From Deltaproteobacteria bacterium (GTDB lineage Bacteria > Bdellovibrionota > JACOXK01 > 2-02-FULL-40-11): a stretch of DNA of 7,264 bases. Below the pieces are notes generated by a model that worked only from the letters and a program-made list of their open reading frames with translations, was not told the DNA's origin and did not search any database. The DNA lies in the NCBI GenBank assembly GCA_016193165.1, contig JACPST010000021.1, forward strand, positions 1-7,264. Reading direction: 5' to 3'. The position numbers and the translations under genes are program-made. This document shows, piece after piece, positions 1 through 6,153 of the stretch. Numbering within the stretch: the first letter of the stretch is position 1; every line of letters begins with the position of its first letter.

Positions 1-469
1 AACAAAGCACTATAAAATTCCTCAAATTGGAAGAGTGGTCATTGAAGATGATGTGGAAATCGGAGCCAACACCTGTATTGATCGGGCTACAACAGGTGAA
101 ACCAGAATTAAGACAGGAACCAAAATTGATAACCTTGTCCAAGTTGGACATAATGTTGAAGTAGGAACGCATTGTATCTTATGTGGCCAAGTTGGGCTGG
201 CCGGAAGTTCAAAAATTGGAGACGGTTCCATTTTAGGTGGGCAAACAGGCATAGCGGACCATGTTGAAATTGGAGCAACAAACAAAATAGCGGGGCAATC
301 AGGCGTTACCGGAAATACAAAAACAAATGAAATCCTGATGGGATTTCCCGCAACACCAGCACACGAATATCTAAAAATTGTCGCTCTTTGGAAGCGCTTA
401 CCTCAAATGCAAAAGACAATTAAACGACTAGAAAAAGAAATAGAAGAACTGAAAAATAAGTCTAAATAG
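1..469 (+). CDS. lpxD: UDP-3-O-acylglucosamine N-acyltransferase LpxD, 3' part (5' end outside window)
   Basis: LpxD transfers a 3-hydroxyacyl chain from acyl-ACP to the 2-amino group of UDP-3-O-acylglucosamine, the third step of lipid A synthesis, in the cytoplasm. The frame is open from base 2, so 155 C-terminal residues are visible and the N-terminal uridine-binding domain and first hexapeptide coils are missing. The visible part is a left-handed beta-helix of hexapeptide repeats, followed by a charged helical tail (about residues 126-155, rich in K, E and L) typical of the trimer's C-terminal helices. The motif [10 protein letters not shown] places a His at bases 149-151 and GIADH places another at 260-262. 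They are 37 residues apart, the same spacing as the catalytic His239 and His276 of E. coli LpxD. The GTG at base 35 is an internal Val, not a start. The gene ends in TAG and overlaps the convergent ispH by 8 bases. LpxA and other hexapeptide transferases are less likely because of the DNLVQ-GHN motif and the helical tail. Confidence 0.95.
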   Translation, partial: TKHYKIPQIGRVVIEDDVEIGANTCIDRATTGETRIKTGTKIDNLVQVGHNVEVGTHCILCGQVGLAGSSKIGDGSILGGQTGIADHVEIGATNKIAGQSGVTGNTKTNEILMGFPATPAHEYLKIVALWKRLPQMQKTIKRLEKEIEELKNKSK

Positions 470-1328
470 CTTGTTGAATTCGTTTTTGTGACAAGTTGTC
501 CAAGATATAACTACACACTCTTTGAATCACCGGAACCGGCGTTGAGGCTCCTGCAGTTACGCCCAAAATCTTCACCCCTTCAAACCATGAAAAATCAATT
601 TCTCTCTCATGTTCAATTTCATAACTTTTGGGCTGAATTTCTTTGCAAATTTTAGTAAGTTTTTTAGTATTGGAGCTTTCTTTCCCCCCAATAATCAGCA
701 TGCACTCCACTTGTCGAGCAGTTTCAGCCGCTTCCTCCTGGCGAATTTTAGTCGCGTCACAAATCGTGTCATGCGTTTTTACTTCTGGAAATCTTTTTTG
801 CGCCGCTTCCACCATAGCTTCAAATATAGTTAAAGGAATGGTGGTTTGAGCAATCAGTCCCACTTTTGAGTCCACAGGAATTTTTTCTAAATCTTTAGGA
901 TTCATCGTCACCAAATGAGGCCCCGGTGAAAAACTTCTGACACTTTTCATCTCAGGATGTTTTTCATCCCCCACAATGACAACAAAATATCCCTGACGAC
1001 TAAAACGCCTGGCATAATTTTGAGAGCGTTTGACGAAAGGACAGGTTGCATCCACCACTTCTAACCCCTTGGTTTTTGCTTCCTCATAGGTGTTGAGTGG
1101 CACTCCATGAGATCTAAAAACAACAGTTCCTGCTTGGGATTCCTTTAAATCTGAGATCACCTCTACACCCTTACTCTTAAAATCTTCCACAACTTCAGGG
1201 TTATGAACCAAAGGACCCAAGCTTACAATTTTGTGATATTGGCTTTCATGAATCGTTTGATAGGCCATATCAATAGCGCGCTCTACGCCCCAACAGACAC
1301 CTGCGTTTTTAGGAACAATAACCTTCAT
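462..1328 (-). CDS. ispH: 4-hydroxy-3-methylbut-2-enyl diphosphate reductase IspH (LytB)
   Basis: IspH is the last enzyme of the MEP pathway. It reduces HMBPP to IPP and DMAPP with an oxygen-sensitive [4Fe-4S] cluster in the cytoplasm. The 288-residue length is normal for the family. The three cluster cysteines are visible at C12 (GVCWGVERA), C96 (DATCPFV) and C190 (TICDAT). Substrate-binding residues are also in place: H42 (VHNP), H74 (RSHGVP), H124 and E126 (KHPEM), the TT pair at 162-163, S218-S219-N220 and S262 (TAGAST). The first cysteine motif has W where many bacterial IspH have another residue; CWGVER is, from memory, also the plant form. The ATG start puts C12 at its usual position. 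A possible Shine-Dalgarno AAGGA lies 13 bases upstream, a long spacing. It is the last gene of the minus-strand series, 3 bases after cmk, and its 3' end overlaps lpxD. No rpsA follows it. Confidence 0.97.
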   Translation of the reverse strand: MKVIVPKNAGVCWGVERAIDMAYQTIHESQYHKIVSLGPLVHNPEVVEDFKSKGVEVISDLKESQAGTVVFRSHGVPLNTYEEAKTKGLEVVDATCPFVKRSQNYARRFSRQGYFVVIVGDEKHPEMKSVRSFSPGPHLVTMNPKDLEKIPVDSKVGLIAQTTIPLTIFEAMVEAAQKRFPEVKTHDTICDATKIRQEEAAETARQVECMLIIGGKESSNTKKLTKICKEIQPKSYEIEHEREIDFSWFEGVKILGVTAGASTPVPVIQRVCSYILDNLSQKRIQQAI

Positions 1329-1331
1329 AAT

Positions 1332-2006
1332 TTATTTAAAATCCTTCGTACTCAGGATGACCTGTTTATACATTTCACTGACTACTTGGTCAATGGTCAT
1401 CGTTGTCGTATCTATCTCAATTGCGTCTTTAGCTTTTTTTAAAGGGGCTAAGGCTCGCTCACGATCTTGCTGGTCTCGCTTTTGAATTTCTTTTTCAATT
1501 TGTTTTAAGGAATGTTTTTTGTCTTTCAGTTCTAAATAACGTCTTTTGGATCTCTCTTTGAGAGAAGCCACCAAAAAAAACTTAAGTTCCGCATGGGGAA
1601 AAACCACCGTTCCCAAATCTCTCCCCTCTGCTACCATGCCCCCTTTTTCACCCAATTTTCTCTGATGCCGCAGCAACGCTTTGCGAACCAAAGGCAACTT
1701 TGAATAATGAGAAGCCAAAAGACTCAGGGGGGGAATTCGGAGCGCAGAAGTTACATCTTTTCCATTTAAATAAACTTTCTGTTTTCCTTTCATCTTTTTA
1801 AATGAAATCCGACATTGGCAACAAAGTTCATATAATTTTTTAGAGTTCGTAGGAGGAATATTTTTTTGACGCGCTGCCAAAGCAATGGCTCGATATAAAG
1901 CCCCTGTATCCAAATATACGTAATTGAGTCGTTTGGCTAAATGTTGGCTGACTGTACTTTTTCCAGCTCCGGCGGGGCCATCAATAACAATGGTGATTTT
2001 TTTCAT
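1332..2006 (-). CDS. cmk: Cytidylate (CMP) kinase
   Basis: Cmk transfers phosphate from ATP to CMP or dCMP to give CDP or dCDP, recycling CMP from RNA turnover and from CMP-dependent transfers such as the Kdo transferase encoded in this cluster. The 224 residues match the family length. The P-loop GPAGAGKST is at 10-18, the nucleoside-binding LDTGALYR at 32-39, and EGRDLGTVVFP at 127-137. The lid and CMP-phosphate contacts RDQQDRER at 177-184 have the order R, D, R seen in E. coli Cmk. The ATG start overlaps the aroA stop as ATGA, and no Shine-Dalgarno precedes it, so translational coupling to aroA is likely. There is an odd run of seven Cs (minus strand, bases 1727-1733) in the IPPL stretch around residues 91-94, and the frame stays intact across it. 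Shikimate or adenylate kinase is excluded by the EGRDLGTVVFP motif. Confidence 0.97.
   Translation of the reverse strand: MKKITIVIDGPAGAGKSTVSQHLAKRLNYVYLDTGALYRAIALAARQKNIPPTNSKKLYELCCQCRISFKKMKGKQKVYLNGKDVTSALRIPPLSLLASHYSKLPLVRKALLRHQRKLGEKGGMVAEGRDLGTVVFPHAELKFFLVASLKERSKRRYLELKDKKHSLKQIEKEIQKRDQQDRERALAPLKKAKDAIEIDTTTMTIDQVVSEMYKQVILSTKDFK
1342..1346 (-). promoter_or_regulatory. Possible weak Shine-Dalgarno of ispH
   Basis: AAGGA reads on the minus strand 13 bases before the ispH ATG, inside the last codons of cmk. The spacing is longer than optimal and the intervening bases are AT-rich, so it may act weakly, alongside re-initiation after the cmk stop only 3 bases upstream. Confidence 0.4.
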
Positions 2007-3301
2007 TTTGAAAGTGTTAAAAGGGTTGGTAAAAAATTAGGGAAGGAAATGGAGATACAGTCGATAGAATCAATCTCTGTTTCGGATTCCGCAATCATGC
2101 CGGCCAAGATTAAGGTCATGGCAACGCGATGATCTCCATAACTTTTCACGAAAGTTCCCTGAAGACGAGTCGGACCAGAAATCACCCATCCATCTTCATG
2201 TTCTTCGATTTGAGCTCCCATGCGACGAAGTTCTTGAGTCATAGCATAAATACGATCACATTCCTTATGCCGCAACGCTTTGGCATCTGAAATACGAGTT
2301 TCACCTTGAGCCTGAGTTGCAAGGAGGGCAACCAAAGGAAGTTCATCAATCGTTCGAACACTCAAAGCTCCAGAAATTTTTGTCGAAGTTAAAGACGACG
2401 AAGAAACTTCTAAAGAGCCTATAGGTTCATAAGAATCCTCGCTTTCTTTTGTACACTGGAGAGAAGCTCCCATAGAAGTAAGTGCCTCTAAAAAACCCAT
2501 GCGAGTGGGATTGAGCCCCACAGAAGATATTTCAAGTTTTGAATGTGGAAGTACTAGAGTCAAAGCTATCAAAAAATAAGCGGAAGACAAATCTCCTGGA
2601 ATATCGATCGATCGTGCTTGCAAAGGCGATCCTTGAAAAGGCACGCCTTGAAGCTCAAGCCTCCCTTCTCTCGTAGAAAGAGAGGCTCCCAAATATTGTA
2701 AAAGCCTTTCGGTATGGTCACGAGTTGGAACGGTTTCCTGAATTCCGGTCACTCCTTCCGCATAAAGTCCCGCTAAAAGAACAGCAGATTTGGTTTGAGC
2801 AGAAGGATGAACAGGTTCACAAAAAATAGCTTTTAAAGATTCTCTAGGTGGATAAATATGAATCGGAGCATAGGTATCTTCATGAGCCTGAAGATGAGCC
2901 CCCATAGACCTCAAAAGCTTAAGCAATTCTCCAGTTGGACGTCGAACCAAAGAACGATCTCCCGTAATGACAGAAGAAAATTTTTGAGCGCTTAAAAGGC
3001 CTGTCAAAAGCCTAAGGGTTGTTCCAGAATTGGCCACATCTAAAACATGGGAAGGCTTTTTAAGCCCCCACAGGCCATTTCCAATCACATGGAGTCCTTC
3101 TTTATCTTCAATCATTTCAATGCCCATCATTTTTAAAGCCCGAGCTGTGGCTAAACAATCCTCTGCTTTTAAAAAGTTTTGAATATGGGAAGTCCCTTCG
3201 GCCAAAGAAGCTAAAATCAAGGCTCGATGAGAAATCGATTTATCAGCAGGAGGCTGCCAGCATCCTTGAATTTTATGAAGTTTTGGAACTAAAAAGCTCA
3301 T
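2003..3301 (-). CDS. aroA: 3-phosphoshikimate 1-carboxyvinyltransferase (EPSP synthase)
   Basis: AroA condenses phosphoenolpyruvate with shikimate-3-phosphate, the sixth step of the shikimate pathway to chorismate and aromatic amino acids. The 432 residues form the usual two-domain inside-out barrel. Visible motifs are DKSISHR (20-26, shikimate-phosphate contact), NSGTTLRL (91-98, PEP/glyphosate loop), GDRSLVRRP (114-122), SAQTKSAVLLAGLY (167-180), RDHTERLL (194-201), IPGDLSSA (234-241), catalytic D319 in IDELP, E347 in KECDRI, and GDHRVAM (389-395). The NSGTT-RL loop resembles the form in Bacillus and related class II enzymes rather than the E. coli NAGTAMRP. C348 replaces the usual Ser or Thr of KE(S/T)DR. 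The start ATG fits alignment of K21 with E. coli K22. It lies inside the kdsB 3' end (29-base overlap) behind an A-rich tract with no Shine-Dalgarno. The stop overlaps cmk as ATGA. Confidence 0.97.
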   Translation of the reverse strand: MSFLVPKLHKIQGCWQPPADKSISHRALILASLAEGTSHIQNFLKAEDCLATARALKMMGIEMIEDKEGLHVIGNGLWGLKKPSHVLDVANSGTTLRLLTGLLSAQKFSSVITGDRSLVRRPTGELLKLLRSMGAHLQAHEDTYAPIHIYPPRESLKAIFCEPVHPSAQTKSAVLLAGLYAEGVTGIQETVPTRDHTERLLQYLGASLSTREGRLELQGVPFQGSPLQARSIDIPGDLSSAYFLIALTLVLPHSKLEISSVGLNPTRMGFLEALTSMGASLQCTKESEDSYEPIGSLEVSSSSLTSTKISGALSVRTIDELPLVALLATQAQGETRISDAKALRHKECDRIYAMTQELRRMGAQIEEHEDGWVISGPTRLQGTFVKSYGDHRVAMTLILAGMIAESETEIDSIDCISISFPNFLPTLLTLSK

Positions 3302-4067
3302 TTATTTTTTTTAAGTCATCCGGAGTATCAACCGCCCAAGATTCATGCTGAGTCGTCACCACTTTGATTCGCATACCATGTTCTAAAGCTCGCAATTGTT
3401 CGAGCTCTTCTTCTTTTTCTAAAGCAGTGGGCATCCAACGTGCAAAATCCAACAAGGCCTGTCTTTTAAATCCATAAATACCCAAATGTTTATGAACGCC
3501 ACTTTGCTGAATTTTTTCTAAAGAGTGAGCTTCATAAAAATAAGGCCACTGGGGATTTTCTCTCCACGTTCTTCTTTGAAAGGGAATGGGAGAACGGGAA
3601 AAATAAAGAGCGGTACCTTCTTGATCACAAAGTACTTTTACAACATTGGGATTTAAAAAATCTTCTTTATTTTTAAAAGCAATCTGAGCGGTACTCATCT
3701 TTGCAGGCTCAGAATTAATAAGCACAGAAGCTACTTGATCAATAAGAGCAGGAGAGATCAAAGGCTCATCTCCTTGAACATTGATAAAAATATCAGAAGA
3801 AACGTTTTGAGCCACTTCCGCCATGCGATCCGTTCCACTTTGATGACGAGAACTCGTCATCACGACCCGTCCACCAAAGGAGCGGACAGCTTCTTCAATC
3901 CGGCTATCTTCGGTAGCAATAAAAACATCATCGACTAAGGTCGCCTGAGAAGATCTTTCATACACATGCTGAACCATAGGTTTTCCAGAAATTAAAGCTA
4001 GGGGTTTACCTGGAAAACGAGTGGAGGCATATCGGGCAGGAATGACAACAGTTACTTTTACTTTCAT
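3273..4067 (-). CDS. kdsB: 3-deoxy-manno-octulosonate cytidylyltransferase (CMP-Kdo synthetase)
   Basis: KdsB activates Kdo with CTP to give CMP-Kdo, the unstable donor used by WaaA. The 264-residue product begins with the nucleotide-binding signature ARYASTRFPGKPL (11-23). HQSGTDR at 75-81 is the Kdo-branch hallmark. QGDEP at 98-102 contains the metal-binding Asp (D100, matching E. coli D98), and SRSPIP is at 157-162. KHLGIYGF is at 193-200, LEQLRALE at 222-229, and VDTPDDL at 246-252 gives the second metal Asp (D247, matching E. coli D235). A stretch rich in aromatic and charged residues at about 164-190 is longer than in E. coli, which partly explains the extra length. The ATG overlaps the kdsC stop as ATGA. 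Only a weak GGA lies about 8 bases upstream. The 3' end contains an A8 run that could shift frame, and as read the gene runs 29 bases into aroA, a longer overlap than at the other junctions. Confidence 0.96.
   Translation of the reverse strand: MKVKVTVVIPARYASTRFPGKPLALISGKPMVQHVYERSSQATLVDDVFIATEDSRIEEAVRSFGGRVVMTSSRHQSGTDRMAEVAQNVSSDIFINVQGDEPLISPALIDQVASVLINSEPAKMSTAQIAFKNKEDFLNPNVVKVLCDQEGTALYFSRSPIPFQRRTWRENPQWPYFYEAHSLEKIQQSGVHKHLGIYGFKRQALLDFARWMPTALEKEEELEQLRALEHGMRIKVVTTQHESWAVDTPDDLKKINELFSSKTS
3305..3312 (-). other. A8 slippery run at the kdsB/aroA junction
   Basis: On the minus strand the kdsB codons for L252-K253-K254-I255 read TTA AAA AAA ATA, containing the heptamer A AAA AAA in the kdsB zero frame, which fits the X XXY YYZ slippery pattern. 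A -1 shift, or one extra A, would give AAT AAA TGA. KdsB would then stop at the TGA that overlaps the aroA ATG as ATGA, with 256 residues instead of 264. The run also lies 3-10 bases before the aroA start, where it makes an A-rich leader without a Shine-Dalgarno. Whether slippage occurs is inference. Confidence 0.5.
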
Positions 4068-4603
4068 ACGGGTTTTCCGGATTGGTTTCCTGAAATCACA
4101 TCCTGAATCAATTTTTTCTTTACTCCCGCGCCCTCTAAAATGAGATCAATCACTTCTCGTACCGCTCCCTCTCCTCCTTTTCGCTTGGCTACATAATCCA
4201 CATATTTTTTAACATCGGGTACGGCATCTGAGGGCACAGCTGAAAATCCAACTCGCATCAAAATTGGAAGATCTAAAATATCATCTCCCACATAACACAC
4301 TTCTTCATCCTTTAATTTGTATTTTTTTAACAAATCTTCATAGGAATCCATCTTGTAGAGCTTATTTTGGTACACATCTTCAATTCCAAGCATTTCAGCT
4401 CGGCGAGTGATAATCTGGGTGTTACGCCCTGTAATCAGCGCAAATTGATACCCCAGTTTCCGTGCTAAAACAATTCCAGCACCATCTTGAATATTAAATT
4501 TCATATACTCAAACCCATCATGGCCAATCATGAGTCCCGCATCGGTCAAAACTCCATCCACATCTAAAACAATCATTTTTATTTTCTTAAGTTTATTTTT
4601 CAT
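4064..4603 (-). CDS. kdsC: 3-deoxy-manno-octulosonate-8-phosphate phosphatase KdsC
   Basis: KdsC hydrolyses Kdo-8-phosphate to free Kdo, just before KdsB in the pathway. The 179 residues form a capless C0-type HAD phosphatase. HAD motif I is LDVDGVLTD (13-21), with nucleophile D14 and general acid/base D16. Motif II is ITGRN (57-61), a motif III Lys lies in NKLYK (80-84), and motif IV is VGDDILDLP (105-113) with metal-binding D107 and D108. The C-terminal GGEGAVREV (143-151) is the conserved tail that folds over the neighbouring active site in the KdsC tetramer. HAD relatives such as NeuA-fused phosphatases share motifs, but the GDD-LDLP and GG-GAVRE pair beside kdsB makes KdsC clear. The ATG start has the only good Shine-Dalgarno in the series (GAGAGG, 5 bases upstream). 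The gene overlaps the DUF4416 stop by 11 bases and kdsB by 4. Confidence 0.95.
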   Translation of the reverse strand: MKNKLKKIKMIVLDVDGVLTDAGLMIGHDGFEYMKFNIQDGAGIVLARKLGYQFALITGRNTQIITRRAEMLGIEDVYQNKLYKMDSYEDLLKKYKLKDEEVCYVGDDILDLPILMRVGFSAVPSDAVPDVKKYVDYVAKRKGGEGAVREVIDLILEGAGVKKKLIQDVISGNQSGKPV

Positions 4604-5123
4604 GAAATCCTCTCACATAGTCTTTACGCATTTTTAAAAGTAATGATCGAATGGGTTCCTCTCGATAATCGGGATATGTCCAGGGAAAGGCTTGAAATTG
4701 GCTATGCTTAAACATCAACGTTAGATCCCCAAAGAGTCCACGTCCCAGATAAATCCGATGAGAAAAATTTTTTCCTGTTGCCAATACGAATTGTGAATCA
4801 TTTAAATACCCGGGATCAATGTTGAGTGTACGCCGCCCGTCTTCTTTTGCAAGACTATTTTCAATTTCATTGGTAAAAAGCTTTATGTCAACTAAGGTCT
4901 CTCTTAAAATGAGAGTCTTAAAACCAAAAAAAGAACGCCATAAAGGCCGTCCCATCTCCCGGGCGTAATATTCCGTAAATGTAAAAGGAAAATCTGCCTC
5001 AATAAAATCTATCTCACCCAATTTTTGTTTTAACAGTGACAAAGCCTTTTTAGTGGCCTCGTGATCTGAATAGATCAGACTGCTCACACATTTAACGGGC
5101 TTAGGCTCTTGTGGACAACTCAT
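4593..5123 (-). CDS. DUF4416 family protein of unknown function
   Basis: I recognise this as DUF4416, a family with no established function to my knowledge. From the ATG at 5123 it has 176 residues, close to the family's usual length. Conserved-looking blocks in order are KPVK (8-11), LIYSD (16-20), FPFTFTEYYAREMG (45-58), TNEIE (84-88), NIDPGYL (101-107), ATGKNFSHRIYLG (115-127) and PWTYPDYR (147-154). I see no signal peptide or membrane segment, so it is probably cytoplasmic. The same frame extends upstream to a TTG at 5162. I prefer the ATG because it sits just before the conserved KPVK block and cuts the overlap with the heptose kinase gene from 62 to 23 bases. Neither start has a clear Shine-Dalgarno. 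Lying between the heptose kinase and kdsC, in overlapping frames, it is probably co-translated with LPS inner-core genes. A role in Kdo or heptose metabolism is inference only. Confidence 0.88.
   Translation of the reverse strand: MSCPQEPKPVKCVSSLIYSDHEATKKALSLLKQKLGEIDFIEADFPFTFTEYYAREMGRPLWRSFFGFKTLILRETLVDIKLFTNEIENSLAKEDGRRTLNIDPGYLNDSQFVLATGKNFSHRIYLGRGLFGDLTLMFKHSQFQAFPWTYPDYREEPIRSLLLKMRKDYVRGFHEK
4609..4614 (-). promoter_or_regulatory. Shine-Dalgarno site of kdsC
   Basis: GAGAGG reads on the minus strand 5 bases before the kdsC ATG (4603-4601), inside the 3' coding end of the DUF4416 gene. It is the only strong Shine-Dalgarno in the window. It supports the kdsC start and suggests that kdsC is initiated independently, while neighbouring genes rely more on coupling. 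Confidence 0.7.
5062..5077. repeat. Short perfect inverted repeat inside the DUF4416 gene
   Basis: TGATCT and AGATCA form six-base arms around the 4-base spacer GAAT. The repeat lies in codons for the IYSDH stretch near the N-terminus of the DUF4416 protein, about 45 bases after its start. It could form a small hairpin in the mRNA, but its arms are AT-rich and no T tract follows. The sequence is also explained by coding, so its significance is doubtful. Confidence 0.4.
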
Positions 5124-6153
5124 GAAGTGTAAAGTTTTTAGGCGCGATTCGCTTTTTTTCAACTTGAATATATTTTTTAAGCTCTGAAGCCGTCACCGTT
5201 GCAGTCCCCAATTTTCCAACCACAACGCCTGCCGCATAATTGGCTAAGACCACAGCCTCATTTAAAGAGGCTCCAGAACTTAAAGCTAACGTTAAAACAC
5301 TCACCACCGTATCTCCCGCGCCACTGACGTCAAAAACTTCCTTAGCAAAGGTAGGAACCTTTAAGAATTCTCCCTCTTTTTTAAAGAGTGCCATACCCTC
5401 AGCCCCTAGGGTAACGACTAAGTTTTCACATTGAAGACGATGAATTATTTTTCTGCCTGCTTCTTTAAGATCCTCTAAAGTTTCAATCGTTTTTTGGGCT
5501 GCAAAGGCCGCTTCTTTTTTATTCGGCGTAATGAGAGAAAAGCCTTTATAAAACTCCATATTTCTTTCTTTGGGATCCACAGAGATGAGCTTTGGATTTT
5601 GCTGATGCAATCTACGCAACCCATCTAAAAGGGCAGGATGGATCACTCCCTTCCCATAATCAGAAACAATCACAGCGTCGAGTTGGCTCCAATATTCTTT
5701 TAAATAACGCAAAATCTCTTGGGTCGTTTGGGGTGCGATCGCAGTTTTGGTTTCTGTATCAAAACGTACCACTTGTTGATGCCCTGCAACGACACGTGTT
5801 TTTTTAGACGTCAGCCGATGAGGATCCACAATCAACCCTTCGACAGAAACATCAATTTCCTTCAATCGTTTTTTAATTTCTAAAGCAGCTGAATCTTCAC
5901 CCATAGCTCCACAAAGTAAAACACGAGCTCCTAACGTTCTTAAATTTCGAACCACATTGCCCGCCCCTCCTAACATCGAGGAATCTCGAGTAACTTCGAC
6001 CACCGGAACAGGAGCTTCAGGACAAATTCTTTCTACCTGTCCCCAAATATAGCTATCCAGAATAACATCGCCCAAAACCAAAACAGAAGATTTTGAAAAT
6101 CGCTCCACACACTTGAGCAAGTGAGAAGGTTCAATCTTTTTTAATGTATCCAT
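5101..6153 (-). CDS. rfaE1: D-glycero-beta-D-manno-heptose-7-phosphate kinase (single-domain RfaE1/HldA type)
   Basis: This PfkB/ribokinase-family enzyme phosphorylates heptose-7-phosphate at C1, giving the 1,7-bisphosphate on the way to ADP-heptose for the LPS inner core. The 350 residues contain GDVILDSYIWG (28-38), PEAPVPVV (45-52) and LGGAGNVVRNL (61-71), which together mark the RfaE kinase. They are followed by VVRFD (128-132), IVSDYGKG (162-169), SVDPK (191-195), ITPNKKEA (208-215) and the catalytic PfkB motif DVSGAGDT (275-282) with D281. E. coli HldE is a fusion of about 477 residues. This protein stops in the linker after the kinase domain, with no nucleotidyltransferase domain, so the adenylyltransferase (RfaE2/HldC type) must be encoded elsewhere. 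The ATG overlaps the waaA stop by 13 bases, and no Shine-Dalgarno is visible. Other PfkB sugar kinases are less likely given the RfaE motifs and the LPS neighbours. Confidence 0.94.
   Translation of the reverse strand: MDTLKKIEPSHLLKCVERFSKSSVLVLGDVILDSYIWGQVERICPEAPVPVVEVTRDSSMLGGAGNVVRNLRTLGARVLLCGAMGEDSAALEIKKRLKEIDVSVEGLIVDPHRLTSKKTRVVAGHQQVVRFDTETKTAIAPQTTQEILRYLKEYWSQLDAVIVSDYGKGVIHPALLDGLRRLHQQNPKLISVDPKERNMEFYKGFSLITPNKKEAAFAAQKTIETLEDLKEAGRKIIHRLQCENLVVTLGAEGMALFKKEGEFLKVPTFAKEVFDVSGAGDTVVSVLTLALSSGASLNEAVVLANYAAGVVVGKLGTATVTASELKKYIQVEKKRIAPKNFTLHELSTRA

Noticed and set aside
22..285. 87-residue open frame antisense to lpxD
   Set aside because: It mirrors the hexapeptide-repeat codons of lpxD, which has clear catalytic motifs. 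The predicted product matches no family I know and has no start signal.
490..500. Palindrome GACAAGTTGTC near the end of ispH as a terminator or operator
   Set aside because: The arms are 5 bases with a one-base centre, no T run follows on either strand, and the codons are ordinary IspH C-terminus (DNLSQK).
486..511. Promoter-like TTGTGA and TATAAC on the + strand
   Set aside because: The spacing is only 14 bases and no gene follows on the + strand.
609..849. Two overlapping + strand frames opposite ispH
   Set aside because: Both are opposite the IspH substrate-binding region (TICDAT, SSN) and look like antisense shadows with Phe/Ser-rich, low-information translations.
1727..1733. Run of seven G (C on the coding strand) in cmk as a phase-variation tract
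   Set aside because: The frame is intact and encodes Pro-Pro in a normal Cmk. A 7-base run in an essential housekeeping gene is a poor candidate for switching, though it is a site to check for sequencing error.
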